Source: Oscillibacter sp.
Lineage (GTDB): Bacteria; Bacillota; Clostridia; Oscillospirales; Oscillospiraceae
Direction: 5' to 3'
DNA: 45,226 nt
Assembly (NCBI GenBank): GCA_017547085.1
Contig: JAFYQM010000075.1
Coordinates: forward strand, 1 to 45,226
The translations under genes and the position numbers were made by a program. Position 1 is the first letter of the stretch, and the number at the start of each line of letters is the position of its first letter. Below the pieces are notes generated by a model. It searched no databases, was not told where the DNA came from, and saw nothing but the letters and a program-made list of their open reading frames with translations. Positions 32,131-39,397 of the stretch are shown piece by piece.

Positions 32131-32622
32131 ATGAGCATCGTCAAAAATGAACCCAAGTATAAAAACGGTCTGCTGCAGGCCATTCGCGGACTGCTGGAGC
32201 ACCGGGCCTTCTGGCTGTATCTGCTCTGCGACGAGGCCAGAAAGCGTGGTCTGGACCCCCGGGACTTCGGCTCCGCCGCTGTGAAGCGGTGCGGATTGTC
32301 ACAGGGTTCCGATCTGGTGAAAAAGGGCGGCACCGACAGCTTGAAGGGGCTGAAAAAGACCCTGTTTACCAAACCTGCCCAGCTGGTGTTTGAGATGGAA
32401 GTGCTGGAAAGCACGGACGACAAACTCTCTTTGGACTTCCACTATTGCCCGCTGGTCAAAGCCTGGCAAAACGCCGGCTGCTCTGACGAGGAAATCGCAG
32501 AACTGTGTGATATCGCCATGTGCGGAGACCACGGCATCGGCGAGTGCTACGGAGCCGTGTTGGACCTGCCCAAGTGCATCGCCAAGGGCGACAATGTCTG
32601 CTCTCTTCGTTACCACAAATAA
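32131..32622 (+). CDS. L-2-amino-thiazoline-4-carboxylic acid hydrolase-family protein
   Basis: A 163-residue protein of the ATC-hydrolase-like family. Helical N-terminus (LLEHRAFWLYLLCDEARKRG), then FHYCPLVKAWQNAGCSDEEI and CDIAMCGDHGIGE with the conserved Cys and His spacing of the family. In Pseudomonas the enzyme opens the thiazoline ring to form cysteine derivatives. Most clostridial members are solitary and untested, so the reaction here is only suggested. GGGAG precedes the ATG at 32131, and a strong terminator follows, so it is a single-gene unit. Confidence 0.8.
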   Translation: MSIVKNEPKYKNGLLQAIRGLLEHRAFWLYLLCDEARKRGLDPRDFGSAAVKRCGLSQGSDLVKKGGTDSLKGLKKTLFTKPAQLVFEMEVLESTDDKLSLDFHYCPLVKAWQNAGCSDEEIAELCDIAMCGDHGIGECYGAVLDLPKCIAKGDNVCSLRYHK

Positions 32623-32640
32623 TTGCTGTATTTCCTGTTC

Positions 32641-32684
32641 AACGCATGATGTGCTGCCACTGCGGCGCATCATGCGTTTTTCTG
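32641..32684 (+). terminator. Terminator after the ATC-hydrolase-like gene
   Basis: AACGCATGATG (32641-32651) and CATCATGCGTT (32668-32678) pair perfectly over 11 bp, followed by TTTCTGC. Confidence 0.8.
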
Positions 32685-32714
32685 CAGCGCTTCTGTTAAA
32701 GCCTTGCGCTTTTC

Positions 32715-32789
32715 ACAAGAATCTTGTCCGCAGGAATAAATTAACACAAGTTTCTTGTTGTGTCAAGCATATTTTCACAAGAAACTTGT
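32715..32789 (+). promoter_or_regulatory. Three palindromic operators with 31-bp spacing
   Basis: The 13-bp elements ACAAGAATCTTGT (32715-32727), ACAAGTTTCTTGT (32746-32758) and ACAAGAAACTTGT (32777-32789) share ACAAG-N3-CTTGT. Their centres (32721, 32752, 32783) are exactly 31 bp apart, about three helical turns, so all face the same side of the DNA. They lie just upstream of the promoter of the XRE-S24 regulator, their probable ligand. Confidence 0.85.
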
Positions 32790-32798
32790 TAAAATAGA

Positions 32799-32827
32799 TT
32801 GACAGGCACAAACTTATTAGATATGAT
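32799..32827 (+). promoter_or_regulatory. Promoter of the XRE-S24 regulator
   Basis: TTGACA (32799-32804) and TATGAT (32822-32827) with a 17-bp spacer. The nearest operator ends 9 bp before the -35 box. Confidence 0.9.
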
Positions 32828-32880
32828 AATGTCGAAGCTTGTCGATTCTATAGATATGGTCGGCATTGGAGGTGTTTCCT

Positions 32881-33633
32881 GTGAGTTTTGGCAGCCAACT
32901 GAAGATCTGTCGCGAGGAGCGCGGCTACACCCGCCCCGCGCTGGCGGAACTGCTGGGTGTTTCCGCATCTGCCATCAGCAACTATGAAAACGGGCTCAGC
33001 TTTCCTAAAGAGGATGTGATGCTGCGTTTGTTTGATTGTCTGGGCACCGATCCCAACACACTGTTTCAGGATAGTTTTCTTACCGGACGCGGGGTTCTGA
33101 CGAACTCTGAACGCCGTTTGATCCAGCGTTACCGCGGTCTTTCCCCGTTGGGGAAGGAGTCTGTGCGTTCTCTGGTGGACGCACTGTGTGCCTATCAGGA
33201 TGAGGCGGAATCCGGTAAGCCGGACCGGGAACCAAGGGTCATTCCGCTGTACCGCAGTCCCGCCGCCGCCGGATACGCCTCCCCTGTTTTTGGCGAGGAC
33301 TTTGACAGCATCCCCGTCACGGATGATGTGCCGCAGGCTGCTGAATTTGCCGTACGGATCCAGGGCGATTCCATGTCTCCCTATATTGCGGATAACTCCA
33401 TCGTTTATGTAAATCGTGATCCCCTCTCCGCCGGTGATGTGGGTATTTTCTGCGTGGACGGCGACATGTTCTGCAAGCAATATTATAAGGACCCCGCCGG
33501 TGTGGTGTACCTGTTCTCCCTGAACCGTGCCAGATCCGACGCGGACGTGATCCTGTTTCCCGGCAGCAGCCGCACTCTGGTCTGCTTTGGACGGGTCATC
33601 ATGCACACGCTTCCGCTGCCCGGCCGCGGATAA
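32881..33633 (+). CDS. XRE-family repressor with S24 (LexA-like) peptidase domain
   Basis: A 250-residue regulator. Residues 3-60 are an XRE helix-turn-helix (FGSQLKICREERGYTRPALA, then LLGVSASAISNYENGLSFPK). The C-terminal half is an S24 peptidase fold. The catalytic serine is in QGDSMSP near residue 163, the lysine in GDMFCKQYY near residue 200, and a potential Ala-Gly self-cleavage bond in SPAAAGYASP near residue 125. This is the architecture of phage CI and stress repressors that cleave themselves upon RecA activation. The start is GTG at 32881, eight bases after GGAGG. It is probably autoregulated through three upstream palindromes. Its targets elsewhere are unknown. Confidence 0.92.
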   Translation: MSFGSQLKICREERGYTRPALAELLGVSASAISNYENGLSFPKEDVMLRLFDCLGTDPNTLFQDSFLTGRGVLTNSERRLIQRYRGLSPLGKESVRSLVDALCAYQDEAESGKPDREPRVIPLYRSPAAAGYASPVFGEDFDSIPVTDDVPQAAEFAVRIQGDSMSPYIADNSIVYVNRDPLSAGDVGIFCVDGDMFCKQYYKDPAGVVYLFSLNRARSDADVILFPGSSRTLVCFGRVIMHTLPLPGRG

Positions 33634-33638
33634 ACACA

Positions 33639-33668
33639 AAAAAGCGAGCCGTACGGCTCGCTTTTTAA
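33639..33668. terminator. Bidirectional terminator
   Basis: AAAAAGCGAGCC and GGCTCGCTTTTT pair perfectly over 12 bp with a GTAC loop, between the regulator and a converging SDR gene. Confidence 0.92.
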
Positions 33669-33683
33669 TATGTGCGATTCATT

Positions 33684-34418
33684 TTACACAATAAATCCGC
33701 CATCCACGCTCAGCACCTGTCCGGTGATAAAGGAAGCTTTTTCCGAGGCGAGGAATGCCGCGGCATGGGCAATATCCTCCGGCGTTCCCAACCGTCCCAG
33801 CGGTGTCTGCTCTACCAGACCAGTAAGGGTCTCCTCTCCCAGCCCCCGCACCATGTCGGTATGGATGACACCGGGCGCAATGCAGTTGACGCGAATGTGA
33901 GAAGGGGCCAGTTCCAGCGCCAGAGAGCGCGTCAGGGCGATCAGCGCCGCCTTGGTACAGGAATAGGTCACCTCGCAGCTGGCGCCCCGCAGGCCCCACA
34001 TAGAGGAAATATTGAGGATGCAGCCCCGCTTTTCATGCAGCATATGGGGCAGCACGGCCTGAATGGTATTTCTGGCGCCGCCCAGATTGACTCCCATGTA
34101 ATGATCCCACTGTTCATCCGTCTCATCCTGAAAGAGGCCCTGTCCCGCCACACCGGCATTGTTGACCAACAGTTCCACCGGTCCCAGCTCCGCTTCCACT
34201 GTGGCAACCATCTTCCGGACAGCCTGCCGGTTCGACACATCTGCCTGCACGGCAATGGCCTCACAGCCTTCGCTCCGCAGCTGTTCTACCAGCGCCTCCG
34301 CCTTTTCCTTCTGCTGAAGATAGTTGATTGCTACCGCCCAGCCGTCCTGTGCCAGCTGAAGTGCGATGCCGCGGCCGATGCCGCGGGAGGAACCGGTCAC
34401 CAGTGCAACTCGTTTCAT
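33684..34418 (-). CDS. Short-chain dehydrogenase/reductase, FabG-like
   Basis: NAD(P)-dependent oxidoreductase of 244 residues. The cofactor motif is VTGSSRGIGRGIA near residue 8, NNAGVAGQGLF near residue 86, and the catalytic set appears as Ser in NISSMWGLRG and Tyr-x-x-x-Lys in VTYSCTKAALIA near residue 150. LGRLGTPEDIAHAAAFLASE and the C-terminal ITGQVLSVDGGFIV are typical of FabG-type 3-oxoacyl-ACP reductases. It is not near other fatty-acid genes, so a general SDR role is equally possible. CAGGAGGT precedes the ATG at 34418. Confidence 0.9.
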   Translation of the reverse strand: MKRVALVTGSSRGIGRGIALQLAQDGWAVAINYLQQKEKAEALVEQLRSEGCEAIAVQADVSNRQAVRKMVATVEAELGPVELLVNNAGVAGQGLFQDETDEQWDHYMGVNLGGARNTIQAVLPHMLHEKRGCILNISSMWGLRGASCEVTYSCTKAALIALTRSLALELAPSHIRVNCIAPGVIHTDMVRGLGEETLTGLVEQTPLGRLGTPEDIAHAAAFLASEKASFITGQVLSVDGGFIV

Positions 34419-34483
34419 AAAAAGACCTCCTGAGGTTGTTAAAAGGAGTATAACAATTTTTTTCAAAAAACGCAAGAAAAGTG

Positions 34484-34512
34484 TTGACAAATCAGGTACT
34501 GTCGTGTATTAT
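34484..34512 (+). promoter_or_regulatory. tRNA-Val promoter
   Basis: TTGACA (34484-34489) and TATTAT (34507-34512) with a 17-bp spacer, 17 bp before the tRNA. Confidence 0.9.
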
Positions 34513-34529
34513 AACATTTGTTCCGCGTC

Positions 34530-34606
34530 GGACGATTAGCTCAGCTGGCTAGAGCACCTGCTTGACGTGCAGGGGGTCACAGGTTCGAGTCCTGTATCGT
34601 CCACCA
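34530..34606 (+). tRNA. tRNA-Val (anticodon GAC)
   Basis: A 77-nt tRNA with encoded CCA. Acceptor GGACGAT pairs with ATCGTCC. The anticodon stem CCTGC/GCAGG encloses TTGACGT, giving GAC. GGTTCGAGTCC marks the T arm. Confidence 0.97.
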
Positions 34607-34640
34607 AAGCCCGTAACCTTTCGGTTACGGGCTTTTTGTT
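34606..34640 (+). terminator. tRNA-Val terminator
   Basis: AAAGCCCGTAACC and GGTTACGGGCTTT pair over 13 bp with a TTTC loop, then TTGTTT. Confidence 0.92.
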
Positions 34641-34662
34641 TACATATTTGCTTTGTGCGCAA

Positions 34663-34692
34663 AAAAGGATCCGGTATGTACCGGATCCTTTT
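34663..34692 (-). terminator. Terminator of the nitroreductase-like gene
   Basis: AAAAGGATCCGGTA and TACCGGATCCTTTT pair perfectly over 14 bp with a two-base centre. It lies 12 bases past the minus-strand stop. Confidence 0.8.
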
Positions 34693-34704
34693 GATTTGTT
34701 TATG

Positions 34705-35568
34705 TTACAGTGCGCAGGTAGCAACCACCGCATAGCCCTCAGGCAGTTCCAGCTTGGCAGCCTCCCCGCCGAAGCGCCACTGCAGTTTTCCGGCCCAGTT
34801 CTCCGCCACAGCGGTGAAGTGGAGCAGCGCGATGCCAAGGCTCAGTCTCGCATCGATCTCCAGCGTGTGCTCGTCAGGCGTGCTGATCAGAGAGATCTGT
34901 CCGCCGTGCAGCACAAAGCCGTAGGCCTGCCGGTTTAGATAGCTGGGAGCCTGAGAGACCGCATAGAGCGCTTCCCACAGCATGTCATCGTAAAAGCCAA
35001 TATACTCCTCTATGCCCTGCCGGTTGCCCCAGCTGTCCAGAGAGACCAGCTCGGATACACTGCGCTTGGGCTCCATGTAACGGCGCTTGGCCGCGTCATC
35101 CACGTTCTTCATGCTCAGGAAGTTGAGGCGCAGGCGCTTGGTGGTTTTTACACCGTAGCCAAAGGCGGCAATGGCAGCCACTTCCAGTTCAGACTCGATC
35201 TCCAGGGCAGACTTGACATATTCACTGTCGGTGAAGGTCAGCCAGCAGGTATCCAGTCCCATCTCGGTGAGCTTCAGGATCAGGTCCTCCATGAGATAGC
35301 CTGCATTTTCCTCAAACTGCGGCCCCTTTTCAGACAGCAGAACCATGTACTGTGGTGCACCCACCAGAAACTGCTTGTAACCGGCAGCACCTTCCAGAAC
35401 CGCTCTGGTATCGAGGCCAAACAGCCTCAGCTCAGTCTTCAGCTCCGGCACCAGACGGCGGGCTTTGTTGAAGTAGGCCTTGATGACGTCCATATCTGCA
35501 AAGGACACATACTTATCGGAAAACTCACGGACAGACTTTCTATTCTGAATCAATGCACTGTAGTTCAT
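34705..35568 (-). CDS. Nitroreductase-family protein
   Basis: A 287-residue flavin-type reductase of the nitroreductase superfamily. The N-terminal FMN-binding segment is ALIQNRKSVREFSDKYVSF, then LVGAPQYMVLLSEKGPQFEE, GYLMEDLILKLTEMGLDTCW and VAAIAAFGYGVKTT. A C-terminal repeat of the fold (about 200-285) suggests the putative TM nitroreductase subgroup, longer than the classical 200-residue enzymes. The substrate is not predictable. AGGAGGAG precedes the ATG. It is a single-gene unit with a palindrome at its promoter. Confidence 0.85.
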   Translation of the reverse strand: MNYSALIQNRKSVREFSDKYVSFADMDVIKAYFNKARRLVPELKTELRLFGLDTRAVLEGAAGYKQFLVGAPQYMVLLSEKGPQFEENAGYLMEDLILKLTEMGLDTCWLTFTDSEYVKSALEIESELEVAAIAAFGYGVKTTKRLRLNFLSMKNVDDAAKRRYMEPKRSVSELVSLDSWGNRQGIEEYIGFYDDMLWEALYAVSQAPSYLNRQAYGFVLHGGQISLISTPDEHTLEIDARLSLGIALLHFTAVAENWAGKLQWRFGGEAAKLELPEGYAVVATCAL

Positions 35569-35624
35569 AACTTCTCCTCCTATGTCGCTCTATATTTGAA
35601 TGGGTGGTTTGTTTTCTTGGGTTT

Positions 35625-35643
35625 ATTATAGGAAGAGTCTTCC
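35625..35643 (-). promoter_or_regulatory. -10 box and operator-like palindrome of the nitroreductase gene
   Basis: On the minus strand TATAAT lies at 35625-35630. Directly upstream, the 13-bp palindrome GGAAGAGTCTTCC (35631-35643) fills the spacer region. No good -35 box is seen at 17 bp, so an activator may be needed. Confidence 0.5.
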
Positions 35644-35758
35644 CATTTTTCTGTAGCAAATGCCACAATTATGATAATATTCAAATTTTTTAATATTTTA
35701 TTTAATCCACTTCACGCAACAGTTCTCATCCTATAGCCGGTGGTATTTCCGAACAGTA

Positions 35759-35798
35759 AAAAAACCACAAAGAGGATTCCTCCTCTTTGTGGTTTTTT
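35759..35798 (-). terminator. Terminator of the GntR-family gene
   Basis: Two 18-base arms (35759-35776 and 35781-35798) pair perfectly around a TTCC loop, ending in TTTTTT on the plus strand and AAAAAA/TTTTTT on the minus strand. It is effective in either direction. Confidence 0.92.
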
Positions 35799-35802
35799 CT
35801 TC

Positions 35803-36486
35803 TTACTCGTGCAGCGTATTGATCAGATGCTTCATATGAATGCTCATGGCATGACGGGCACCGACCTCATCCCGCTTCATGAGGAAATCCAGAATCAGAC
35901 GGTTGTCTGCCACCGCGATCTCCTGCATGTGAACACGGTTTTGTGAGATCTGCAGGATCTCATTGACCGCACTGTTAATGATGGGATACAGTCGCCGCAT
36001 ATATTCATTGTGAGAGGCCTTAATGATCGCCCAGTGAAATTCCTGATCCGCCAGCGGCCAGTCACCGCCTTCCGCGGCAATCCGCTCCATCTGCTCTGCC
36101 TTTTTTTGGATCTGCTGCAATTCCTCATCGCTGGCCCGTTCGCAGGCCAGTGCCACCGTGGCGGGTTCAAAAATCAACCGCATTTCAAAGAGATCCCTTG
36201 CCCGTCCGCGGGACCGGATCCCCGCCAGCGATGTCAAATCCATTCCGGAATCCGGCAGTGTCTCCGCCACATAGGTGCCCTTGCCGCGCCGGATCTCCAG
36301 CACATTCTGCGCCACCAGAAACGAAATTGCCTCCCGCAGGGTGGTGCGGCTGACTTCCAGTTCCTGACTCAGCTCCAGCTCGTTGGGCAGCTTGCTGCCC
36401 GGCAGGTACTTCTTTTCGTCCACGATCATCTCATATAGGATATCCGATGTCTTTTCCGACAGCTTGACCCGCTTCTCCTCCACCAT
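35803..36486 (-). CDS. GntR/FadR-family transcriptional regulator
   Basis: A 227-residue regulator. The N-terminal winged helix has LPGSKLPNELELSQELEVSR and TTLREAISFLVAQNVLEIRRG, typical of GntR proteins. The C-terminal FCD domain (about 90-220) has the metal-binding residues in FEMRLIFEPATVALA, DQEFHWAIIKASHN and later histidines (IHMKHL). FCD regulators usually sense carboxylic acids. It is divergent from the 2-oxoacid oxidoreductase operon, so a 2-oxoacid or related acid is a sensible effector guess. The ATG at 36486 follows GGGAGG with a short 3-base gap; GTG at the next codon is an alternative. Confidence 0.9.
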   Translation of the reverse strand: MVEEKRVKLSEKTSDILYEMIVDEKKYLPGSKLPNELELSQELEVSRTTLREAISFLVAQNVLEIRRGKGTYVAETLPDSGMDLTSLAGIRSRGRARDLFEMRLIFEPATVALACERASDEELQQIQKKAEQMERIAAEGGDWPLADQEFHWAIIKASHNEYMRRLYPIINSAVNEILQISQNRVHMQEIAVADNRLILDFLMKRDEVGARHAMSIHMKHLINTLHE

Positions 36487-36523
36487 ATTCCTCCCTTGCC
36501 GCGCAGGAATGATTTTCGTTTTC

Positions 36524-36597
36524 AGTATAATTGTTTTTTCATGGAAAATCAAGCATTGACATCATACACGCCAAATTGTAAAATGACGTTAGACAAT
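36524..36597. promoter_or_regulatory. Divergent promoters with an inverted repeat
   Basis: Minus strand: TTGATT (36547-36552), 17 bp, TATACT (36524-36529) for the regulator gene. Plus strand: TTGACA (36556-36561), 17 bp, TAAAAT (36579-36584) for the ATPase-oxidoreductase operon. ATTGT (36575-36579) and ACAAT (36593-36597) form an inverted repeat spanning the plus-strand -10 and start site, a plausible operator for the FadR-type protein. Confidence 0.75.
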
Positions 36598-36633
36598 GCC
36601 ATAAACATAATACAACGCAAGGTGGTGTTTCCC

Positions 36634-37314
36634 ATGTCTGCCGCAACAGTTTTCTCCCGCCGCATCTCCATCATTACCGGCCATTACGGCACCGGAAAAA
36701 CGGAATTTTCCGTGAATCTGGCTTTGGCGCTGGCCGCAGAGGGTGAGCAGGTCATGCTGGCGGACTTAGATATCGTCAATCCCTACTTCCGCTCCCGCGA
36801 ACGGCGCGACCTGCTGGAGCGTGCCGGCATCCGGCTGATCTCTTCTTCCCAGAGCTGCGCCAATGCTGACGTACCGGCCCTGCCCGCAGAACTCCTTACC
36901 ATTTTGGAGAATCAGGACCTGCGCGGTGTTTTAGATATTGGCGGCGACCCCGTAGGCGCCCGGGTTCTGGCCCGGTTCCGCCCCCGCATCACGCAGGAGG
37001 ACTACCAGCTGATCTATGTGGTCAACGCCAACCGGCCGGAAGTCCGCACGCCCGAAACCGCCATTGCCTATCTGCGCAGCATCGAGGCCGTGACCGGCCT
37101 CACCTGCACCGGTCTGGTGAACAACACTCACCTCTGCGGTGAAACTACCGAAGAGGAAATTCGCAAGGGCGCTGCTTTGGCCGCCGCCGTCAGCGGTGAG
37201 ACCGGAATCCCCGTATTGTGCCATGTAGCCGTGGAGCCGCTGGCCGAACACCTGTCTGATTTGCCGGAACCTGTGTTTCCGATCACGATCAAAATGAAAA
37301 AACCGTGGGAATAA
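36634..37314 (+). CDS. ParA/MinD-like P-loop ATPase
   Basis: A 226-residue nucleotide-binding protein. The P-loop is GHYGTGKTEFSVNLALALA, near residue 16, with a lysine and threonine but not the deviant first lysine of MinD/ParA. DLDIVNPYFRSRERR near residue 48 matches the switch I region and VLDIGGDPVGARVL near residue 95 the switch II (DxxGG). NANRPEVRTPE and LVNNTHLCGETT provide the base-binding part. It is the first gene of the kor-type operon, 25 bp before the ferredoxin gene. A role in cofactor or Fe-S maturation of the oxidoreductase is inference. Confidence 0.85.
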   Translation: MSAATVFSRRISIITGHYGTGKTEFSVNLALALAAEGEQVMLADLDIVNPYFRSRERRDLLERAGIRLISSSQSCANADVPALPAELLTILENQDLRGVLDIGGDPVGARVLARFRPRITQEDYQLIYVVNANRPEVRTPETAIAYLRSIEAVTGLTCTGLVNNTHLCGETTEEEIRKGAALAAAVSGETGIPVLCHVAVEPLAEHLSDLPEPVFPITIKMKKPWE

Positions 37315-37339
37315 CCACTGGAAGGAGGATCACACCATT

Positions 37340-37552
37340 ATGTCTGCAAGAGTCACTTTCAACACCGACCGCTGCAAAGGGTGCGAACTGTGCACCACTG
37401 TGTGTCCCAAGCACATCGTTGTGATGGACGAAAGCGTTGTAAACCGCAAAGGCTATCATCCCGCAACGGTGAAGGAGATGGAGCTGTGCATCGGCTGCGC
37501 CAGCTGCGCAAAGATGTGCCCTGATTCCGTCATCACCGTGGAAAAATTCTGA
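37340..37552 (+). CDS. 2-oxoacid:ferredoxin oxidoreductase delta subunit (2x4Fe-4S ferredoxin)
   Basis: A 70-residue electron-transfer subunit. Two clusters are clear: CKGCELCTTVCP (Cys-x2-Cys-x2-Cys-x3-Cys) near residue 12 and CIGCASCAKMCP near residue 50. The protein passes electrons from the thiamine-diphosphate active site to external ferredoxin. GGAAGGAGG precedes the ATG. It lies 19 bp before the alpha subunit gene. The order delta-alpha-beta-gamma matches 2-oxoglutarate or branched-chain 2-oxoacid enzymes (KorDABC or VorDABC). Confidence 0.93.
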   Translation: MSARVTFNTDRCKGCELCTTVCPKHIVVMDESVVNRKGYHPATVKEMELCIGCASCAKMCPDSVITVEKF

Positions 37553-37571
37553 GAAAAGGAGGTCGTCAACC

Positions 37572-38645
37572 ATGGCAAAAGAACTTTGGAAAGGTAACGA
37601 AGCCATCGCAGAGGCTGCGATCCGCGCCGGCTGTGACTGCTACTTCGGTTATCCCATCACCCCCCAGAGCGAAGTCCCCGAATACATGTCCGCGCACATG
37701 CCCAAGCATGGACGCATTTTCGTGCAGGCCGAGTCTGAGCTGGCCGCCATCAACATGGTTTACGGCGCCGCCGGCTGCGGCATGCGCGCCATGACCTCTT
37801 CCTCCTCCCCCGGCATCAGCCTCAAGCAGGAGGGCATTTCCTATCTGATCGGCTCTGAGATCCCCGCCGTCATCGTCAACTGCATGCGCGGCGGTCCCGG
37901 CCTCGGTACCATCCAGCCCGGCCAGAGCGACTACTATCAGGCCACCCGCGGTGGCGGCAATGGCGACTACCGCACCGTTGTCCTCTCTCCTGCCAACATT
38001 CAGGAGGCCGTGGACTATGTGCAGGAGGCCTTTGACATTGCCGACCAGTACCGCAACCCCGTCATGGTGGTCATGGACGGCATGATCGGCCAGATGATGG
38101 AGCCCATCGAGTGGCGCGAGATCCCCAAGCGGAACCTGCCCTCCAAGGACAGCTGGGCCACCACCGGCCGCAAGGGCCGCGCCGAGCACAACACCCTGAA
38201 CTCCCTTTACATTGAGCCGGAGCTGTGTGACGTACATAACCAGAATCTCAGCCGAAAGTTTGCTGAGATGGAGAAGAACGAGGTCCGCTGGGAAGAGATC
38301 CGCTGCGACGATGCTGAGATCGTCATCACCGCTTACGGCACCCCCGCCAGAATTGCTCTGACCGCCATCGAGGTCCTGCGCAGCGAGGGCATCAAGGTCG
38401 GCCTGTTCCGCCCCATCACCCTGTGGCCCTTCCCCGAAAAGGCACTGCACGAGCTGGCCGGCAAGGACCATGTGAAGGCCATTCTCGACGTGGAGATGAG
38501 CTCCACCGGCCAGATGATCGACGACATCCGTCTGGGCGTGGAAGGCCAGAAGCCCATTTCCTTCCTGGGCCGCGCAGGCGGCGTGATCCCCACCGTGGAA
38601 GAAATGGTGGAAGCTGTAAAGAACACTTTGAAGGAGGTGCAGTGA
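37572..38645 (+). CDS. 2-oxoacid:ferredoxin oxidoreductase alpha subunit
   Basis: Catalytic subunit of 357 residues of an enzyme that splits a 2-oxoacid with CoA into acyl-CoA, CO2 and reduced ferredoxin, or runs in reverse. The N-terminal pyrimidine-binding domain has CYFGYPITPQSEVPEYM near residue 20 and QAESELAAINMVYGAAGCG near residue 55. The segment GLGTIQPGQSDYYQATRGGG is typical of the KorA/VorB group. The C-terminal transketolase-like domain has VGLFRPITLWPFPEKALHEL. AAAGGAGG precedes the ATG. Alpha and beta are separate, unlike the fused pyruvate enzyme. Confidence 0.94.
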   Translation: MAKELWKGNEAIAEAAIRAGCDCYFGYPITPQSEVPEYMSAHMPKHGRIFVQAESELAAINMVYGAAGCGMRAMTSSSSPGISLKQEGISYLIGSEIPAVIVNCMRGGPGLGTIQPGQSDYYQATRGGGNGDYRTVVLSPANIQEAVDYVQEAFDIADQYRNPVMVVMDGMIGQMMEPIEWREIPKRNLPSKDSWATTGRKGRAEHNTLNSLYIEPELCDVHNQNLSRKFAEMEKNEVRWEEIRCDDAEIVITAYGTPARIALTAIEVLRSEGIKVGLFRPITLWPFPEKALHELAGKDHVKAILDVEMSSTGQMIDDIRLGVEGQKPISFLGRAGGVIPTVEEMVEAVKNTLKEVQ

Positions 38646-38646
38646 T

Positions 38647-39396
38647 ATGGCAATCGTGTATGAGAAGAGCAAAGGCTTGACCGATGTCGAAATGCACTAC
38701 TGCCCCGGCTGCCATCACGGCATCATTCACAAGCTGGTAGCAGAATCCCTCGTAGAGCTGGGTCTGCTGGATGAAGCCATTGGCGTCTGCCCCGTCGGCT
38801 GCTCCGTGTTCGCGTTCAAGTATTTCTCCTGCGACATGCAGGAGGCTGCCCACGGCCGCGCTCCCGCCGTCGCAACCGGCATCAAGCGCACCCACCCCAA
38901 TCAGGCCGTGTTCACCTATCAGGGCGACGGCGACCTGGCCTCCATTGGTGCCGGCGAGATCGTCCACGCCGCCATGCGCGGTGAGAAGTTCACCACTATC
39001 TTCATCAACAACGCCATTTATGGCATGACCGGCGGCCAGATGGCCCCCACTACCCTGATCGGCCAGAAGGCCTCTACCTGCCCCACCGGACGTACCGTGG
39101 AACAGGCCGGTATGCCCATCCGCGTTTCCGAAATGCTGGCCACGCTGGACGGCTGCGTTTACGCCGAGCGCGTCTGCGTTACCGACATGGCCAACCTGAA
39201 CAAGGCAAAGCGCGCCATCAAGAAGGCCTTTGAAAAGCAGATGCGGAACGAGGGCTTCACCTTTGTGGAAGTCCTGTCCACCTGTCCCACCAACTGGGGC
39301 ATGACGCCTCTCAAGGCCAACGAGTGGCTGAAGAATGAGATGGCTGCCTACTATCCCCTCGGAGTCATTAAGGACATCAGTGCGGAGGTGAAATAA
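38647..39396 (+). CDS. 2-oxoacid:ferredoxin oxidoreductase beta subunit (TPP-binding)
   Basis: A 249-residue thiamine-diphosphate-binding subunit. The TPP motif starts at GDGDLASIGAGEIVHAAMRG near residue 97 and ends in NNAIYGMTGGQ. CPGCHHG near residue 19 and CPVGC near residue 50 are conserved cysteine positions of the family. AAGGAGGTG stands at the end of the alpha gene, and one base separates the two genes. The GGQMAPTT text after the NN pair is common to Kor and Vor enzymes, so the substrate is not settled by this alone. Confidence 0.94.
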   Translation: MAIVYEKSKGLTDVEMHYCPGCHHGIIHKLVAESLVELGLLDEAIGVCPVGCSVFAFKYFSCDMQEAAHGRAPAVATGIKRTHPNQAVFTYQGDGDLASIGAGEIVHAAMRGEKFTTIFINNAIYGMTGGQMAPTTLIGQKASTCPTGRTVEQAGMPIRVSEMLATLDGCVYAERVCVTDMANLNKAKRAIKKAFEKQMRNEGFTFVEVLSTCPTNWGMTPLKANEWLKNEMAAYYPLGVIKDISAEVK

Positions 39397-39397
39397 G

